Source of the DNA: Acidovorax sp. NB1
Lineage (GTDB): Bacteria; Pseudomonadota; Gammaproteobacteria; Burkholderiales; Burkholderiaceae_C
Assembly (NCBI RefSeq): GCF_005405905.1
Contig: NZ_BJHU01000035.1
Span: 372,001-436,000, forward strand
Reading direction: 5' to 3'
DNA: 64,000 bases
Each line of letters starts with the position of its first letter. The first letter of the stretch is position 1. Position numbers and translations under genes: made by a program. Positions 52,071-60,695 of the stretch are shown piece after piece. A model generated the notes under the pieces. It was given only the letters and a program-made list of their open reading frames with translations. It ran no database searches and was not told where the DNA came from.

Positions 52071-53099
52071 TCAGCCGCGCCGAAGCTCCAGACGGGCCCA
52101 GGCGGCCATCACATCGGGCTGCTTCTTGAGCCAGTCGGCAGACATCATGTTGGCGCCCCAGTGGTGGACGCGCGCCACGCCCTCCCCCATGTTCCACAGG
52201 TGCCGCAACTGCAAGAACAGGGGCAAGGCGGCGAGGTCGGCATCAGTGACAAGGCCGCCCCCTGCACGGTAGCCAGCCAGGTACTGCTGCCAGCGCTTGA
52301 GCAAAGCTTCATCGGGCTCCATGGGGGCCTTGCGCGGCAGGTTCGACCACAGCCACACACACAAGTCATAGGCCAGGAACCCTGGCCCGGCGTCGTCAAA
52401 GTCAAAGAAGGCTGCACGCTGCCCCCCCCCGGCATCGGTGTACACATGGTTGTTGAATCCATGTGTGTCGCCGTGGCACATCACGCGGGTCAAGGTGCCC
52501 TCCACCTCCGCCAGCTCGCTCAGAAGGCGCTCAATCAATTGCCGGTAGGCATCCAGCACGGCAGGGTCCAGCTCGGGATGGGCGGCAAGGTAGCCTAGCG
52601 TGCGGCCTGCCAGGTGGTGGCCGTCCAGCACATAGCGGCTGGCGGGGCCTGTGTAGCTTCGCGCAGCGCTGTGAATCTGGGCCAGCGTGGCGCCGGTCAG
52701 GTGCAGTTCCTCGGGCGTATCGGGCACGGCACCGTCGCAGTGGCGAAATAGCACCAGCGCACGCGGCCCCTCAGGGAACGGCAGGGTGATGCTAGTTGCT
52801 CCGTTAGCAGCCAACATCGGCATGGTCACACCCACACCCTGTGCGTGCAGGTGTGCCAGCAGCGCGACCTCGAAATCAACATTGAACGCGCCGCGCGGCC
52901 GAATGGCACAAAGCCGCGCCACGTAGCGGCTGCCATCCGTGGCCCGCACGGCGTAGTTGTCGTTCAGGTTGCGGCGGATCAGGTAGCACTGCTGCACTGG
53001 CAGGCCATAGTGCCGCGCCACCCAGTCGCTCACGGCAGAGGCTGCGGCTGTGGTGTGGGAGGAAATCAGGTTGAGGTCATCAGAGGTGGGTGAAAACAT
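52071..53099 (-). CDS. APH/homoserine-kinase-like phosphotransferase
   Basis: A 342-residue protein of the aminoglycoside-phosphotransferase/SrkA kinase fold. The catalytic loop is VMCHGDTHGFNNHVY, and FFDFDDAGPGFLAYDLCVWLWS holds the metal-binding aspartate. YVARLCAIRPRGAFNVDFEVALL is the lysine/glutamate part of the ATP site. GGAGAATGCCGC precedes the ATG. The substrate (amino alcohol, sugar or protein) is unknown. It is convergent with the aminopeptidase gene. Confidence 0.85.
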   Translation of the reverse strand: MFSPTSDDLNLISSHTTAAASAVSDWVARHYGLPVQQCYLIRRNLNDNYAVRATDGSRYVARLCAIRPRGAFNVDFEVALLAHLHAQGVGVTMPMLAANGATSITLPFPEGPRALVLFRHCDGAVPDTPEELHLTGATLAQIHSAARSYTGPASRYVLDGHHLAGRTLGYLAAHPELDPAVLDAYRQLIERLLSELAEVEGTLTRVMCHGDTHGFNNHVYTDAGGGQRAAFFDFDDAGPGFLAYDLCVWLWSNLPRKAPMEPDEALLKRWQQYLAGYRAGGGLVTDADLAALPLFLQLRHLWNMGEGVARVHHWGANMMSADWLKKQPDVMAAWARLELRRG

Positions 53100-53216
53100 G
53101 CGGCATTCTCCATGGATGCAGCATGAAACACCCCTGCGGCGTGGTTTGATGTGGTTACGCCCAGACTTTTTTGCAGAACCACCGCAGCTGATGCAAGCGG
53201 GAAAACAGCCACATCA

Positions 53217-53287
53217 CAAAAAAATGCCTAAAAGGGCTGCTCCCGCCTACTGGTATTGCACCATCGGTATCAAAATCATAGCAATCT
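53217..53287 (+). repeat. Dispersed palindromic repeat, copy D
   Basis: Lies in the 197-base gap between two minus-strand genes. It reads ACAAAAAAATGCCTAAAAGG, GCTGCTCCCGCCTACTGG, then TATTGCACCATCGG and TATCAAAATCATAGCAATCT. Its AGCAA end lies 10 bases from the SDR stop at 53297. No gene is seen in the rest of the gap. Confidence 0.55.
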
Positions 53288-53296
53288 GCCTCACCA

Positions 53297-54010
53297 TCAC
53301 CATGGCAGCTTGTCGCCGCTGTAGGTGTAGAGACCTCCCGTTTCCTCCACCGGCAACCCATCCAGCACCCGCAGCATGTCCGCCGCTGCGTCCACAGCCG
53401 GGCGACCAATTTCCGCGCCGTTGAACGGTGCCGACAGGGCCGAGTTGACGGTGCCCGGGTGCAGCGCCACCAGCACGGCCAGCGGGTGGGTGCGGGCCAC
53501 TTCGATGGACGCCGTTTTGACCAGCATGTTGAGCGCAGCCTTGGAGGCGCGGTAGCTGTACCAGCCGCCCAGGCGGTTGTCGCCAATGCTGCCCACCTTG
53601 GCCGAGAGCACGGCCAGAAGGCCCCGCTCCTGCTTTGGCAGCAGTGGCGCAAAGTGCGCCAGCACGAGAGCGGGGCCGAAGGTGTTGGTGCGGAAGGTGG
53701 CTTCCATCTGCGCGTAGTTCAACTGGCCCAGGCGCTTTTCGGGCATGCCGTGGGGGCCGTGCAGCAGGCCTGCGGCGTGGATGATGCAGTGCCACGGCCC
53801 TTCGGCCTTGAGTTGCTGGGCGGCGGAGGCGATGGTGGCTTCGTCATCCAGATCGACCAGCGGGCTGGTGTGGCGGCCCAGGCCCATGGCCAGTGCGCAG
53901 CGAGGGTCGGACTGCAGGTGGGCGAGAAAGGCGCTGCCGATGGCGCCAGAGGCGCCGATGACGAGGGCGCGGTAGCCCTCGGGCAGGGACTGCAGGGATG
54001 GGATGGACAT
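53297..54010 (-). CDS. Short-chain dehydrogenase (CsgA/YciK-like)
   Basis: A 237-residue SDR. The cofactor motif ALVIGASGAIGSAFLAHL, the HAAGLLHG motif in place of NNAG, the serine in AVLSAKVGSIGDN and the YSYRASKAAL active site are present. The start at 54010 has AGAGG 8 bases upstream. SDRs of this kind often accompany photolyase genes in light-induced clusters; here it follows the FeS photolyase after 177 bases that contain three REP-like repeats, so it may or may not be in the same transcript. Confidence 0.88.
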   Translation of the reverse strand: MSIPSLQSLPEGYRALVIGASGAIGSAFLAHLQSDPRCALAMGLGRHTSPLVDLDDEATIASAAQQLKAEGPWHCIIHAAGLLHGPHGMPEKRLGQLNYAQMEATFRTNTFGPALVLAHFAPLLPKQERGLLAVLSAKVGSIGDNRLGGWYSYRASKAALNMLVKTASIEVARTHPLAVLVALHPGTVNSALSAPFNGAEIGRPAVDAAADMLRVLDGLPVEETGGLYTYSGDKLPW

Positions 54011-54050
54011 GGTCAAAACCTCTGGGTCAGTGTCTGCCTGCAAACAACCA

Positions 54051-54161
54051 CCGTTCGGGCTGAGCCCGTCGAAGCCGGGGTGCGGGGGTGGCCCTCGACA
54101 GGCTCAGGCCGAACGGGTGGAGGGTTGCGGTGCGGCCCTTCGACAAGCTCAGGGCGAACGG
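54051..54161. repeat. Three copies of a GTTCG...TCGAAG repeat
   Basis: Copy 1 (54051-54076, plus) reads CCGTTCGGGCTGAGCCCGTC plus GAAGCC. Copies 2 (54091-54116) and 3 (54135-54161) are inverted, for example CCCTTCGACAAGCTCAGGGC plus GAACGG. This word is a widespread proteobacterial intergenic repeat. The copies fill the gap between the photolyase and SDR genes and can pair with each other to form a hairpin. Confidence 0.8.
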
Positions 54162-54187
54162 GGAATGACAAACGGCGAGCATGGCGG

Positions 54188-55750
54188 CTACAAAGCATCC
54201 AGCCGCGTGCGCAGGCTGGCAGCATGCTCGCGCAGTGCATCCAGCTGCGGGCCCTGCATCTTTTGCAACTGGCGGTACACCATGCCGAGGCGAAAGTTGT
54301 TGCCCAGCGTGCCTTCGTTGCGCGCAAAAAAGTCCCAGTACAGGGCGTTGTACGGGCAGGCCCGTTCACCCACTTTTTGCTTTTTGTCGTAGTGGCAGCC
54401 GCTGCAGTAGTCGCTCATGCGGTCGATGTAGGCGGCGCTGCTCACGTACGGTTTGGTGGCCAGCAAGCCGCCGTCGGCAAACTGGCTCATGCCCACGGTG
54501 TTGGGCACTTCCACCCATTCAAAGGCGTCGATGTACACGCCCAGATACCAGCGGTGCACGGCGGCTGGATGAAGCCCCGCCAGCAGCGCAAAGTTGCCTA
54601 TGACCATAAGGCGCTGGATGTGGTGGGCATACGCATGCTCCAGCGACTGGCCCACGGCGTGCTGCATGCAGCGCATGCGGGTCTGGCCCGTCCAGAACCA
54701 CTCCGGCAGCGGCGTGTGGTGGCCCAGGGCGTTGCACTCGTCGTAGCCGGGCATGTGGGCCCAGTAGATGCCGCGCACGTATTCGCGCCAACCCAATATC
54801 TGGCGGATGAAGCCCTCCACGGCAGGTAGCGGCGCAGCGCCTGCGTGGTAGGCGGCTTGGGCGCGCTGCACCACCTCGTGCGGGCGCAGCATTTTGGTGT
54901 TAAGTGCGAAGGACAGCAGCGAATGAAACAGCCGCGTGCTCTTTGTGCTCATGGCATCTTCATAAGCGCCAAAGTGCGGCAGCGTGGCGGTGACGAAGTG
55001 ATCCAGCCACGCCAGTGCCTCGGCCCGGTTCAGCGGCCATTGCAGCGCCTCCGCCTGCGGGTTGCCAAAGCTCCGCACGCCTGCGGCCTGGATGGTGGCC
55101 CACAGGGCGCTGTGGTCGTGTGTGGGGCGGGCGTCGGGCGGCAATGCGGGGGTGCCGGGCCAGGGTTTGCGGTTGTCGTGGTCGTAGTTCCACTGCCCGC
55201 CTTCGGGCTCGCCCGCTGCGTCGATGAGCACGCTGTGGCGCTGGCGCATGCGGCGGTAGAAGTGTTCCATGAGCCACTGCTTGCGGCCTTGGAACACCTC
55301 GGCCATTTCGGTGCGCGTGGTGTAGAAGTGCTCGCTGCTGACAGCCTGCACCGTAAAGGTTTGCTCTGCACCCCAGGCGCGCAGTTGCTCGTCCAGCCGC
55401 CACTCGTCGGGGTGCTGGTATTGCAGCGTCTGCGCACCGTAATGGGACATGAGGGCGGCCAGGTTGTCGGGCATCGACTGGCGGTTGCTGGCGTCGTCAA
55501 TCGCCACATAGCGCACGCGGTGCCCGGCCTCGCGCAGGTGGCGGGCCAGGTCGCGCATGGCGGCAAAGATGGCGAGGATCTTTTGCGCGTGGTGCAGCAC
55601 GTAGTCGGTCTCTTGCCGCACCTCCATCAGCACGTAGACCACGCCGTTGTCCTGCGTGGCAAACCACGAATGCTCGGGGTTGAGCTGGTCGCCCAGCAGC
55701 AGTCGCAGGGTGTGGGCACGCTGTGGGGTGGAAGGTTGCTGCGTGCTCAT
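54188..55750 (-). CDS. FeS-type bacterial cryptochrome/(6-4) photolyase (PhrB-like)
   Basis: A 520-residue protein of the deoxyribodipyrimidine-photolyase-related (FeS-BCP) family. The four [4Fe-4S] cysteines are C361, C449, C452 and C465 (RMRCMQH, YCSGCHYD, RACPYN); their spacing is identical to that of Agrobacterium PhrB (88, 3, 13). LRLLLGDQLNPEHSWF is the family's N-terminal motif. It uses light to repair (6-4) photoproducts with FAD and a lumazine-type antenna in known members. It overlaps the DASH-type gene upstream by ATGA. Confidence 0.93.
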   Translation of the reverse strand: MSTQQPSTPQRAHTLRLLLGDQLNPEHSWFATQDNGVVYVLMEVRQETDYVLHHAQKILAIFAAMRDLARHLREAGHRVRYVAIDDASNRQSMPDNLAALMSHYGAQTLQYQHPDEWRLDEQLRAWGAEQTFTVQAVSSEHFYTTRTEMAEVFQGRKQWLMEHFYRRMRQRHSVLIDAAGEPEGGQWNYDHDNRKPWPGTPALPPDARPTHDHSALWATIQAAGVRSFGNPQAEALQWPLNRAEALAWLDHFVTATLPHFGAYEDAMSTKSTRLFHSLLSFALNTKMLRPHEVVQRAQAAYHAGAAPLPAVEGFIRQILGWREYVRGIYWAHMPGYDECNALGHHTPLPEWFWTGQTRMRCMQHAVGQSLEHAYAHHIQRLMVIGNFALLAGLHPAAVHRWYLGVYIDAFEWVEVPNTVGMSQFADGGLLATKPYVSSAAYIDRMSDYCSGCHYDKKQKVGERACPYNALYWDFFARNEGTLGNNFRLGMVYRQLQKMQGPQLDALREHAASLRTRLDAL

Positions 55751-57063
55751 GCCGTGCCCCACATGCGGCGGTAGCTGCCGTCGGCGTCGTGGTCTTGCGC
55801 CTGCTTGATGGGGTTGAAGCGGCGGCCCCCGCGCGGGTCGGTGCCGCGCCCGGCAATGTAGAGCCAGTTGGCCTGGTTGCTGTACACGTCGTAGTCCACC
55901 AGTTGCGATTCAAACCACGCGGCGCCCGCGCGCCAGTCGCTGTGCAGGTCGTAGATGAGGTAACTGGCCACCACTTGGCGCAGGCGGTTGCTCAAGTAGC
56001 CGGTGGCAACCAGCTCGCGCATGGCGGCGTCCACCAAGGGCTCGCCCGTCTCGCCCCGGCACCAGCGATCAAAGCCGCGCGGGTTGTGTGGGGCGGGTGG
56101 TAGTTCTGACAGGCCGCGCGCCCGGTACAGCGCTGCGCAGTACTGCAGATGCAATAGCCGACAGTAGTCGCGCCACAGCAGTTCAAACCACAGCCAGTAG
56201 GTGCCATCGTTGGCACCGTGGTCGAGCTCAAAGGCTTTCAAGTCGGCATAGACCTGCCGGGGCGAGAGCGCCCCCGTCGCCAGCCAGGGCGAGAACTTGC
56301 TGGAGTAGTCCAGCCCCGTGAGTCCGTTGCGCGTGGCCTTGTAGCTGTGAGGCAGCTTGCGGGCCAGGTACTGCGCCAGGTGGGCCAGCGCGGCGGCTTC
56401 GCTGCCATCGCACGCTGGGGTGCCGTAGAGGAAGGACGAGCGTGCATCGCTGCCCTGCGGCGACGCGGGCTGCAGGATTGCTGCAGCGCCCTGCTCTGCG
56501 CCCACTGCTTGCAGCACGAGGGCTGGCACATCGGGCGGCGGCAGCAGCCGGGCGGGTGCAGGCAATGGTGCGGCGGGGGTGATGCCTGCACGCTCTACCT
56601 TCTGGCGAAAGCTGGTGAACACACCCGGCAGCTCAGAGGCAGGCCAGGGCATGTCAGTCGGGGGCAGCAGGCTGCTGTGCCACGCGGTACGCACCTGCAG
56701 GCCTGCGGCGCGGAGTGCAGCCACCTCGGCCTGCTCGTAGGGGGCGGCAATGTCTTCGCACACCACGGTGGTGGCCCCCACCGCCTGGGCCAGTTGCGGC
56801 AAGGCCGTGGCAGGCGGTGCCTGGCAGATCAGCAGCGGGTTGCCCAGTGCACGCATCTTCCCTTGCAGCCCGCGAATCGCCGCAGCGGTGAAGGCGCGGC
56901 GGTGTGGGCTGACACGGGCAAAGCCCCAGGGCGTGGATTCATCGGGCGTTGGCAGGCACACCACGGGCAGCAGGTGTGTGGCACCGCTAGTGAGGGCGGC
57001 GCGCAGCGCGGGTTGGTCGTGCAGGCGCAGGTCGCTGCGGAACCAGAACAGCACGGTGTTCAT
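55747..57063 (-). CDS. Cryptochrome-DASH-type photolyase
   Basis: A 438-residue photolyase/cryptochrome. [20 protein letters not shown] starts the antenna domain; the FAD domain has [33 protein letters not shown] and the DASH-type end [24 protein letters not shown] proteins repair cyclobutane dimers, mainly in single-stranded DNA. It overlaps the DUF2256 gene upstream and the FeS photolyase downstream by 4 bases each. Confidence 0.93.
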   Translation of the reverse strand: MNTVLFWFRSDLRLHDQPALRAALTSGATHLLPVVCLPTPDESTPWGFARVSPHRRAFTAAAIRGLQGKMRALGNPLLICQAPPATALPQLAQAVGATTVVCEDIAAPYEQAEVAALRAAGLQVRTAWHSSLLPPTDMPWPASELPGVFTSFRQKVERAGITPAAPLPAPARLLPPPDVPALVLQAVGAEQGAAAILQPASPQGSDARSSFLYGTPACDGSEAAALAHLAQYLARKLPHSYKATRNGLTGLDYSSKFSPWLATGALSPRQVYADLKAFELDHGANDGTYWLWFELLWRDYCRLLHLQYCAALYRARGLSELPPAPHNPRGFDRWCRGETGEPLVDAAMRELVATGYLSNRLRQVVASYLIYDLHSDWRAGAAWFESQLVDYDVYSNQANWLYIAGRGTDPRGGRRFNPIKQAQDHDADGSYRRMWGTA

Positions 57064-57233
57064 GCAGCGCCCTCATCCGTCGCCTTGCCCGCGCGCTTGC
57101 GCTCATTGCGGCAGCGGTCGGAGCAGTACTTCACCTCATCCCACACCTTCTCCCACTTCTTGCGCCAGGTGAAGAGCAGGCCGCAGTGTTGGCAGGTCTT
57201 TTGCGGCAGGTCAGATTTCTTGCGCATGCGCAT
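57060..57233 (-). CDS. Small zinc-finger-like protein, DUF2256 family
   Basis: A 57-residue protein beginning [20 protein letters not shown]. It has two CxxC-type pairs (C14/C17 and C37/C41) around a [18 protein letters not shown] core, the DUF2256 pattern. Such genes are usually next to photolyases, as here. The second ATG (57227) is an alternative start. It overlaps the DASH gene start by ATGA. It is too short to be found by a length-filtered gene search. Confidence 0.88.
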   Translation of the reverse strand: MRMRKKSDLPQKTCQHCGLLFTWRKKWEKVWDEVKYCSDRCRNERKRAGKATDEGAA

Positions 57234-57251
57234 GGCGGGCCTGTGGGTGTC

Positions 57252-58268
57252 TTATGCAGGCCGCAGCACCTGCTGCGCCAGCGCACGCCCGCTGAGCCAC
57301 GCGCCTTCGACCTTGCCGCCGTGCAGCCAGTCACCACACAGGCCCACACGCAGCGGCGCGTCCCACCAGCAGCCCTGGGTCAGCGGGGCTTCGGTGTCGG
57401 CATAGCGCCAGCGGTGCGCGGTGGCGGTCTGGGGTGCGGGGCCGCCCAGGGCGGCAAAGGCGGCGAGCAAGGTGGCGGTAACAGCGCTCGCGTCGTCTTC
57501 GATGTGGACGTCGCTCCACGCGGCGGTGGCGTGCAGCAGCCAGGTCTCTGGCCCGGTGCGGCCAGGCTTGCTGCTGTCGCGCGCCACCCAGCGCAACGGG
57601 CCTGCATTGATGAAGGCGCCATCCCACGGCAGGGCCAGGGGCGCGGCGTAGCGCAGCATGAGTGCCCAGCTGCCGCGCATGCGCACGCTGGCGGCCGTAG
57701 CGGCGCCTGCGGGGGCCACAGGCGCGAGCAGGGAAACGGCCTGGGGCGCGGGCACGGCCAGCACCACGGCCCTGTAGCGCTGCGCGTGGGTGCCATGCTC
57801 GGCCGAGGTGATGGCCCAGCCATCGGCATGGTGCTGCAGGTGTTGCACCGTGGTCTGCCACTGTGTGGTGGCCTGCGGGCCCAGTTGCTGCACGAGCCAG
57901 GCGGCGGGCGCCGTCATGCGCGGCGCGCCCACAAAGCGCTCCAGCGGCGTGGCGGGGGTGGTCCAGGCGCTGCCATCAAAACTGGTCAGGCGGGCATCCC
58001 ACAGCGCAGCCACACCGGCCTGCTGCCAGCGGGTAACCTCGGCGCGGAACTGCGGGTCGCGGGCGGTGAAATATTGCGCGCCGTGGTCGCACTGCCAGGG
58101 GCCGTTGTCGTCTTCAGCGCGGCGGGTGCTCATGCGGCCAGACGGGCCCCGGCTTTTGTCGAACAGGTGCACCGTATGCCCCGCCTGCAGCAATGCCTGG
58201 GCGCACGACAGGCCCGCCAGGCCTGCGCCGACGACGGCAATGGGCAAAGCGTTGGTGGCGCTGCTCAT
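57252..58268 (-). CDS. FAD/NAD(P)-dependent oxidoreductase (renalase-like, COG3380-like)
   Basis: A 338-residue flavoprotein. IAVVGAGLAGLSCAQALLQA binds FAD, RGPSGRMSTRR is the GG-like second motif, CDHGAQYFTARDPQF follows, and GLCGDWLHGGKVEGAWLSGR closes the FAD site. This group is common in light-induced photolyase clusters of proteobacteria, with unknown substrate. It overlaps the lipocalin stop by 4 bases and precedes DUF2256 by 18 bases. Confidence 0.88.
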   Translation of the reverse strand: MSSATNALPIAVVGAGLAGLSCAQALLQAGHTVHLFDKSRGPSGRMSTRRAEDDNGPWQCDHGAQYFTARDPQFRAEVTRWQQAGVAALWDARLTSFDGSAWTTPATPLERFVGAPRMTAPAAWLVQQLGPQATTQWQTTVQHLQHHADGWAITSAEHGTHAQRYRAVVLAVPAPQAVSLLAPVAPAGAATAASVRMRGSWALMLRYAAPLALPWDGAFINAGPLRWVARDSSKPGRTGPETWLLHATAAWSDVHIEDDASAVTATLLAAFAALGGPAPQTATAHRWRYADTEAPLTQGCWWDAPLRVGLCGDWLHGGKVEGAWLSGRALAQQVLRPA

Positions 58269-58837
58269 GGCTGCGGGTCCGTGCGCTCATGCGTCACCCA
58301 GATGAGGGCCTGGGTGTCGATGCCCAGCGCCTGCGCGCGGGCGATGAGCTGTTCGCGCAGCGTGGGAGGCAGCTGCTTGGTGCGCGACAAGATCCAGCAA
58401 TAGCTGCGGTCCGGCCCCACCACCAGGGCCCATTGGTAGTTGGCGTCCAGCGCGGCCACGTGGTAGCCGCCGTAGAACGGGCCGAAGAACGACACCTTGA
58501 GCGAGGCGGTATTAGCATCGCCCGTGAACAGGGCCTTGCCCTCGGCCTGGCGCCAGTCGTTCTTGCCGGTGTCAAAACCCCGGTTGAGCACACGCACGCT
58601 GCCATCCGCCTGGCGCTGGTAGGTGGCGCTCACGTCGGTCATGCCGCGCTCGAACGAGTGGTCCAGTCGCGCTACCTCGTACCAGCGACCCTCGTAACGG
58701 GCCAGGTCGAACGGGGTGACAGGCGTGATGCCCTCGGGCGGGCGGGTGGACGAGCAGCCGCTGAGGGCGAGCGCCACCACCGCGAGCCCAAGCCAGGCAC
58801 AACGGCGGAGACTGGATAGGAAGAGGAAGAAGGGCAT
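58265..58837 (-). CDS. blc: Outer-membrane lipocalin (Blc-like)
   Basis: A 190-residue lipocalin. The lipobox is ALSGCSS (Cys28), with serine next, which favours the outer membrane. The barrel has the GxW motif at 50-52 (YEGRWYEVARLDHSFERGMT), YQRQADGSVRVLNRGFD, and ends LIWVTHERTD. Blc binds lipids or lysophospholipids. It is the first gene of the light/DNA-repair operon. The ATG at 58837 has no ribosome site; instead two ACCAATT-type dyads lie directly upstream. Confidence 0.92.
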   Translation of the reverse strand: MPFFLFLSSLRRCAWLGLAVVALALSGCSSTRPPEGITPVTPFDLARYEGRWYEVARLDHSFERGMTDVSATYQRQADGSVRVLNRGFDTGKNDWRQAEGKALFTGDANTASLKVSFFGPFYGGYHVAALDANYQWALVVGPDRSYCWILSRTKQLPPTLREQLIARAQALGIDTQALIWVTHERTDPQP

Positions 58838-58841
58838 AAAT

Positions 58842-58872
58842 TACCAATTAGTCACAAAACAAACCAATTGGT
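58842..58872. promoter_or_regulatory. Tandem ACCAATTRGT sites before the photolyase operon
   Basis: ACCAATTGGT (58863-58872) is a perfect palindrome and ACCAATTAGT (58843-58852) is a near copy, with centres 20 bp apart, about two helical turns. They lie 6-36 bases upstream of the blc start and overlap where its ribosome site would be. In related clusters a MerR-type light sensor (LitR) controls such operons; no such regulator is in the window, so the binding protein is unknown. Confidence 0.55.
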
Positions 58873-58948
58873 ATTCTGCCACCACAAACGCTGTTGTGGA
58901 GAAAGCCCGGCAGCAGCGGGTGCCATGGCCCGCCCGTAAACTCTGCCC

Positions 58949-59191
58949 ATGACTTTTCAAATCACCGTTTACTCCAAATCCGCCTGCCCCCAGTGCGATT
59001 CGGCCAAGAAGCTGCTGCAGTCGCGTTCGCTGCCTTTTGAGGAAATCAAGATCGACGACGAGGCCGAGCGCCTGGCGTTTTATGCCAAGTGCGGGCCATC
59101 GGTGCGGCAGATGCCGCAGATCTTCATCAACAACCAGCGCGTGGGCGGGCTGGCAGGGCTGCAGGCTGCACTGGCCCAGATCAGCCAGTAA
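58949..59191 (+). CDS. Glutaredoxin-like protein
   Basis: An 80-residue thioredoxin-fold protein with dithiol site CPQC (C13, C16), the cis-proline segment RQMPQIFINNQRVGGLAGLQ and the usual length of GrxC-type glutaredoxins. CPQC differs from the common CPYC, so activity or partners may differ. The ATG at 58949 is divergent from blc with 111 bases between. Confidence 0.88.
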   Translation: MTFQITVYSKSACPQCDSAKKLLQSRSLPFEEIKIDDEAERLAFYAKCGPSVRQMPQIFINNQRVGGLAGLQAALAQISQ

Positions 59192-59215
59192 CACCCGCGG
59201 TCGCCCCTCCCCTGG

Positions 59216-59683
59216 TTATTGGTACTTTGCGGCTGTGATGAACTCGCTGAAGGTTTCGCACCAGACGATCACGGTGTTGAACTTCGCGGGGTCCGCTCCC
59301 TGCGGCAGCGGGACGATGAAGTTATTGAACGTCTTTACATCGCCCACGCGCAGCATCTGGGGCTTGAGGCGCTTGAAGTCGGCCTCGGTCTCCACAAACT
59401 CGGGCGACAGGTAGAGCTTGTAGTCCGGCCCCGGGGCCAGCTTGCCCACCAGGCTGACCGCCTGTGGGCTGATGGACACGGCGCCCTCGCCCCAGTGCAG
59501 GGCGTCGCTGTCTTTCAGGTCACGGCGGAAGGTGGCGGTCCATTGCGCGGCGGGCAGGCCCGACCGGATTTGCTGCAGCGTCGGCGCATCCGGCGCGATC
59601 AGGATCGGCAACACATACACCCCCAGCGCAAAGCCCAAGGCCAGGGTGAGCAGGTGCGAGGCGATGAGCAGCAGGGGTTTCAT
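59216..59683 (-). CDS. Membrane-anchored DM13-domain protein
   Basis: A 155-residue protein with one N-terminal hydrophobic segment (about 3-30) that looks like an uncleaved anchor or signal, followed by a DM13-like domain: WTATFRRDLKDSDALHWGEG, AVSLVGKLAPGPDYKLYLSPEF, FNNFIVPLPQG and VIVWCETFSEFITAAKYQ. The single cysteine in VWCETF is the conserved one. DM13 domains are proposed to act in redox reactions. Convergent with the glutaredoxin gene, 24 bases apart. Confidence 0.8.
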   Translation of the reverse strand: MKPLLLIASHLLTLALGFALGVYVLPILIAPDAPTLQQIRSGLPAAQWTATFRRDLKDSDALHWGEGAVSISPQAVSLVGKLAPGPDYKLYLSPEFVETEADFKRLKPQMLRVGDVKTFNNFIVPLPQGADPAKFNTVIVWCETFSEFITAAKYQ

Positions 59684-59763
59684 GGCAATGGGTTGAGCGG
59701 CGTCGGCCCAATGTACCGCGCGCAGCCCTCGCCTTCAACGCTGCACAGCTCCCCGCTGTCCGT

Positions 59764-60630
59764 TCAGGACGCGCGGGCCAGAAACCCGTCCACCAGCGCG
59801 TAGTGCTCCGGCACATTGAGCGCGGGTGCATGGCCGCAGCCGGGCACCTCCACGACTTGCGCCTGGCCGCGCGCGCCGGGGCCGCGCGCCAGCATCTCGG
59901 CCGTGGTGTCGCGCAGCACCAGGTCTGACTCCGCGCCGCGCAGGCACAGCACGGGGATATCGAGCGCGTCGTAGTGGTCCCAGATCAGGTAGTCGTTGGC
60001 GTGGTGGGTGAACTGCTGCACCATGGCCGGGTCGTAGTGCGGCGTCACACGGCCGTCGGGCAGGCGGCGGGTGCTGCTCTCGGTCAGCAGGCGCCACTGC
60101 GCATCGCTGAGCCAGCCATAGGGCGTGTAGACCTGCCGGAAAAACGCCTCCAGCTCCCGCACGGTATCGAATGCGGGCGGGTGGCCCGCATAGGCCTTGA
60201 TGCGTTCCAGCGCGGCGTCGGCCAGGCGCGGGGCATTGTCGTTGAGCAGCAGGCTCTGGATGCGGCCCTTGAGCTGCGGCTCGAACAAACCCGACGCGCA
60301 CACGGTGCCGATGGCGCCGCCCATCGATGTACCCACCCAGTGCGCTTTCTCGATGCCCAACTGGTCGAACAGGTCGGCCGCAATGCGCGCGTAGAACGAC
60401 AGGCGGTATTCATGATGCGGCGCGCGCGCCCACTGGCTCAGGCCCCGGCCCAGCGTGTCGGGGCAAATCACGCGGTAGCGCGATGCCAGGTGGGCGGCCA
60501 GCGGGTCCATGTCGCGCCCGGTGCGCGCGAGGCCGTGCCAGGCAATCACCACCGGGGCATCGGCCGCACCCCATTCCGTGTAATGGATTTCATAGCCAGC
60601 GCAGGTGGCGTAGCGTGATAACGGAGTCAT
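59764..60630 (-). CDS. Alpha/beta hydrolase
   Basis: A 288-residue hydrolase. IAWHGLARTGRDMDPLAAHL is the oxyanion loop, VICPDTLGRGLSQWA follows, the nucleophile is in VGTSMGGAIG, the acid in LRGAESDLVL and the histidine in VPGCGHAPALNVPEHY. The start at 60630 (MTPLSRYATCAGYEIHYTEW) has AAGG upstream. Members of this group include hydrolases annotated for polyhydroxybutyrate-related or meta-cleavage products, but the substrate is not clear. Confidence 0.87.
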   Translation of the reverse strand: MTPLSRYATCAGYEIHYTEWGAADAPVVIAWHGLARTGRDMDPLAAHLASRYRVICPDTLGRGLSQWARAPHHEYRLSFYARIAADLFDQLGIEKAHWVGTSMGGAIGTVCASGLFEPQLKGRIQSLLLNDNAPRLADAALERIKAYAGHPPAFDTVRELEAFFRQVYTPYGWLSDAQWRLLTESSTRRLPDGRVTPHYDPAMVQQFTHHANDYLIWDHYDALDIPVLCLRGAESDLVLRDTTAEMLARGPGARGQAQVVEVPGCGHAPALNVPEHYALVDGFLARAS

Positions 60631-60695
60631 GGTGGGCAACCTTGAGAGTCAGTGGAAGAGTGCAGGCTGCGGACAAAACAACCTGTGGATCGATA

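Noticed and set aside
58941-59191. The glutaredoxin as part of the photolyase operon
   Set aside because: It lies on the opposite strand and diverges from blc, so it is at most under shared control through the same gap.
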